Assembly (NCBI GenBank): GCA_003455555.1
Contig: DMQX01000006.1
Location: forward strand, 1-6,228
DNA length: 6,228 nucleotides
From: Candidatus Tayloriibacteriota bacterium
GTDB taxonomy: Bacteria > Patescibacteriota > Minisyncoccia > Phycocordibacterales > UBA11359
Reading direction: 5' to 3'
Position numbers and translations under genes: made by a program. Within the stretch, counting starts at the first letter, position 1. Each line of letters begins with the position of its first letter. Of this stretch, positions 4,535 to 6,228 are shown in pieces. Under the pieces are notes generated by a model, which was not told where the DNA came from, made no database searches, and saw only the letters and a list, made by a program, of their open reading frames with translations.

Positions 4535-6073
4535 ATGCAATACAGCAAATCCCCATATTTTCATGTAGGTAGAGCATCTGAACTTACTGGATCTGATAGG
4601 ATACTTTATCGAGCACTCGAAATATTGCCCGGTCTCCTCTCGTGGGGTACGTTGCTCGGGGTTATTGTACTGTCCATCTTTAAACCCTTTTATGCGGCTT
4701 ATTTTATTATTGCTTTCGATTTGTACTGGCTATTTAAAACTATTTATTTGTCTGTGCATTTGAGGCACAACTGGAAAAGAGTGAAACATAATATGAAGCT
4801 GGATTGGCGGAGTATGCTGTCCAAATTTAAATATGAGCATCTGACTCATATGATCATTTTGCCTTTTTACAAGGAAGGCCTGGAAGTTATTGAACAGAGC
4901 ATCTTATCTTTGGTTCAGAGTGACTATAGTCCTAAGAAGATGATCGTAGTTTTGGCCGGAGAAGAGCGGGCAGGGCTGGGGGCGCATGAACTGGCTCTGC
5001 AGATGAAAGATAAATACGCAAACGCGTTCGGACATTTTCTGATCACTACTCATCCAAAGGATGTGCCTGGAGAAATGGCCGGTAAAGGTTCTAACATTTC
5101 CTATGCCGCGGAAGTGGCGAGAAAAGAAATTCTTGATGTGAACAAGATTTCCTACAAAGATACTATTGTTTCAGCCTTCGACATTGACACCGTGGTTTAT
5201 CCGAAATATTTTTCCTGTTTGACCTGGCATTTCTTGACTGTGCCAAATCCGCACAAAGCATCTTTCCAACCAGTGCCTTTCTATAATAATAATATCTGGC
5301 AGTCGCCGGCCGTTTCGAGAGTTGTTTCTATGTCCAGTACTTTCTGGCAGATGGTTCAACAGGAACGCCCGGAAAAACTGGCCACCTTTTCCTCGCACTC
5401 GATTAGTTTCCAATCACTTTATGAAGTTGGATATTGGCAAAAAAATATGGTCTCGGAGGACTCTAGAATATATTGGAATATGTTGATGGCGAACAACGGC
5501 GATTATTTCGTTGTTCCGATTTCGTATCCTGTATCGATGGATGCCAATCTGGCCAAGAATTTCTGGCAGACCCTAAAAAATATTTATAAGCAAAATCGTC
5601 GCTGGACTTGGGGTGTGGAAAATGTTCCATACATTCTTTTTAACTTCATAAAAAATAAGGAAATTCCACTTAAAAGAAAAGTTCGGACGGCCTTTATTCA
5701 GATCGAAGGTTTTTGGTCATTAGCAACCAATCCAATCATGATATTCCTACTTGGCTGGTTGCCGGTTATTTTGGGCGGGAAGAGGTTCAATGCTACAATA
5801 CTGTCATACAACCTGCCGGTTCTGACCCGTGATCTGATGATTGTTTCCATGTTTGGTATTGTGCTGTCAGCTATGATCTCCTTGTCGTTCCTGCCACCAC
5901 CGCCAGCCAATTATAAGCGAGTCTGGCTGACTAAAACCTTCATGTTGTTGCAATGGGCCCTGATTCCACTGACAATCACCATCTTTGGCGCTATACCGGG
6001 CCTGGAAGCTCAAACACGGCTGATGTTTGGTCGGTACATGGGTTTCTGGGTCACGCCGAAATATAGGAAATAA
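4535..6073 (+). CDS. Multi-pass membrane family 2 glycosyltransferase
   Basis: A protein of 512 residues with the layout of processive or lipid-linked GT2 membrane enzymes such as cellulose or hyaluronan synthases. Two N-terminal helices lie at about 33-75, the cytosolic catalytic domain at about 100-385, and three or more C-terminal helices at about 393-414, 433-455 and 468-490. Catalytic signatures are the metal-binding DID (216-218, AFDIDTVVYP), the base ED (308-309, VSEDSRIYW) and QNRRW (353-357), matching QxxRW. AGKGSN (182-187) fits the acceptor-side KxxN region. The first Asp motif is not the usual DDxS; the strand reads VVLAGEER (138-145). The sugar and acceptor cannot be told; surface polysaccharide or glycolipid is plausible. 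The frame is open back to 4412, but that would cover the tRNA, so I chose the ATG at 4535. No strong ribosome site or promoter is seen, suggesting co-transcription with the tRNA. Confidence 0.88.
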   Translation: MQYSKSPYFHVGRASELTGSDRILYRALEILPGLLSWGTLLGVIVLSIFKPFYAAYFIIAFDLYWLFKTIYLSVHLRHNWKRVKHNMKLDWRSMLSKFKYEHLTHMIILPFYKEGLEVIEQSILSLVQSDYSPKKMIVVLAGEERAGLGAHELALQMKDKYANAFGHFLITTHPKDVPGEMAGKGSNISYAAEVARKEILDVNKISYKDTIVSAFDIDTVVYPKYFSCLTWHFLTVPNPHKASFQPVPFYNNNIWQSPAVSRVVSMSSTFWQMVQQERPEKLATFSSHSISFQSLYEVGYWQKNMVSEDSRIYWNMLMANNGDYFVVPISYPVSMDANLAKNFWQTLKNIYKQNRRWTWGVENVPYILFNFIKNKEIPLKRKVRTAFIQIEGFWSLATNPIMIFLLGWLPVILGGKRFNATILSYNLPVLTRDLMIVSMFGIVLSAMISLSFLPPPPANYKRVWLTKTFMLLQWALIPLTITIFGAIPGLEAQTRLMFGRYMGFWVTPKYRK

Positions 6074-6084
6074 AAACAAAAAAC

Positions 6085-6207
6085 ATGAATCCGATGTCCA
6101 GAAAAAAACGTCTGACTTATCTTTTTGGCCTAATGGTCGTTTTTGTCTTAATCCTGCCGATAATAATCTTATACGCGATTGGGTATCGTTTTGGTAGTGT
6201 TTCGTGG
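6085..6207 (+). CDS. N-terminus of a membrane-anchored protein, truncated by the contig end
   Basis: Forty-one codons are visible before the adapter. They encode a basic start (MNPMSRKKR), then one hydrophobic helix (about 13-33) ending ILYAIGYRFGSVSW. This pattern, a short basic head, one helix and a YA.GYRF segment, resembles the N-terminus of PEGA-domain surface proteins common in Patescibacteria, which is recall and not a search result. The start could also be the second ATG at 6094. It begins 11 bases after the glycosyltransferase stop in A-rich sequence without a ribosome site, so it is probably in the same transcript. In-frame codons past 6207 belong to adapter. Confidence 0.7.
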
Positions 6208-6228
6208 CTGTCTCTTATACACATCTCC
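6208..6228 (-). other. Nextera adapter, reverse orientation (library artefact)
   Basis: CTGTCTCTTATACACATCT (6208-6226) is the reverse complement of the 19-bp mosaic end, followed by CC. That matches the Read 2 adapter and not the Read 1 adapter, which would continue GA. The natural sequence stops at 6207. Confidence 0.98.

Noticed and set aside
34..6207. UGA recoded as glycine (Gracilibacteria/Absconditabacteria code)
   Set aside because: All the long genes are full length with UGA treated as stop, and none contains an in-frame UGA. A genome using that code would show many.
1..6228. Inverted Tn5 mosaic ends bounding the window as a natural composite transposon
   Set aside because: The flanks beyond the mosaic ends are Nextera primer sequence, there is no transposase gene, and the inner bases are ordinary chromosomal genes.

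Overview
The window is a 6.2 kb metagenome- or single-cell-type contig, most likely from a Patescibacteria/CPR bacterium of the Parcubacteria group. The reasoning is indirect. The uL2S-family S2 protein has the Parcubacteria-like form GSHFAYTRSRRHP...FDLEKT. RF1 and EF-Ts are short, and almost no gene has a Shine-Dalgarno sequence. A surface protein begins KGFIAPLLIAIIALL, and a last partial gene begins with a membrane anchor ending ILYAIGYRF. I infer all of this from family memory, not from a search. Coding follows the standard bacterial code: the seven visible stops are five TAA and two TAG, and no long gene has an in-frame TGA. All genes are on the + strand.

Both ends are Illumina Nextera adapter (1-33 and 6208-6228). 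Biological sequence runs from 34 to 6207, and the genes at both edges are cut by library tagmentation.

Layout. (1) 35-1159: the 3' end of rpmE (ribosomal protein L31) abuts prfA (release factor 1) as TAG|ATG in the same reading frame. (2) 1207-2418: a membrane-anchored surface protein with a proline/threonine stalk, a PKD-like domain and a C-terminal Hint (hedgehog/intein) autoprocessing domain. (3) 2419-2631: a non-coding stretch with two candidate promoters around a GC-rich block that can be drawn as a four-way-junction RNA, ahead of rpsB. (4) 2632-4339: rpsB-tsf, the classic translation pair, followed one base later by a small basic one-helix membrane protein. (5) 4347-4508: two identical 43-bp tandem repeats whose first 30 bases resemble the 5' half of the adjacent tRNA-Thr(UGU), then the tRNA itself. 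(6) 4511-6073: a perfect hairpin just after the tRNA CCA, then a multi-pass family 2 glycosyltransferase. (7) 6085-6207: the start of a probable anchored surface protein.

Working together, rpmE, prfA, rpsB, tsf and the tRNA serve translation. The Hint protein, the glycosyltransferase and the last partial gene look like cell-surface functions interleaved with them. The items most worth a second look are the Hint protein with a Cys at -3 from its catalytic Cys, the tRNA-like tandem repeats, the candidate rpsB leader RNA, and the in-frame L31-UAG-RF1 junction.
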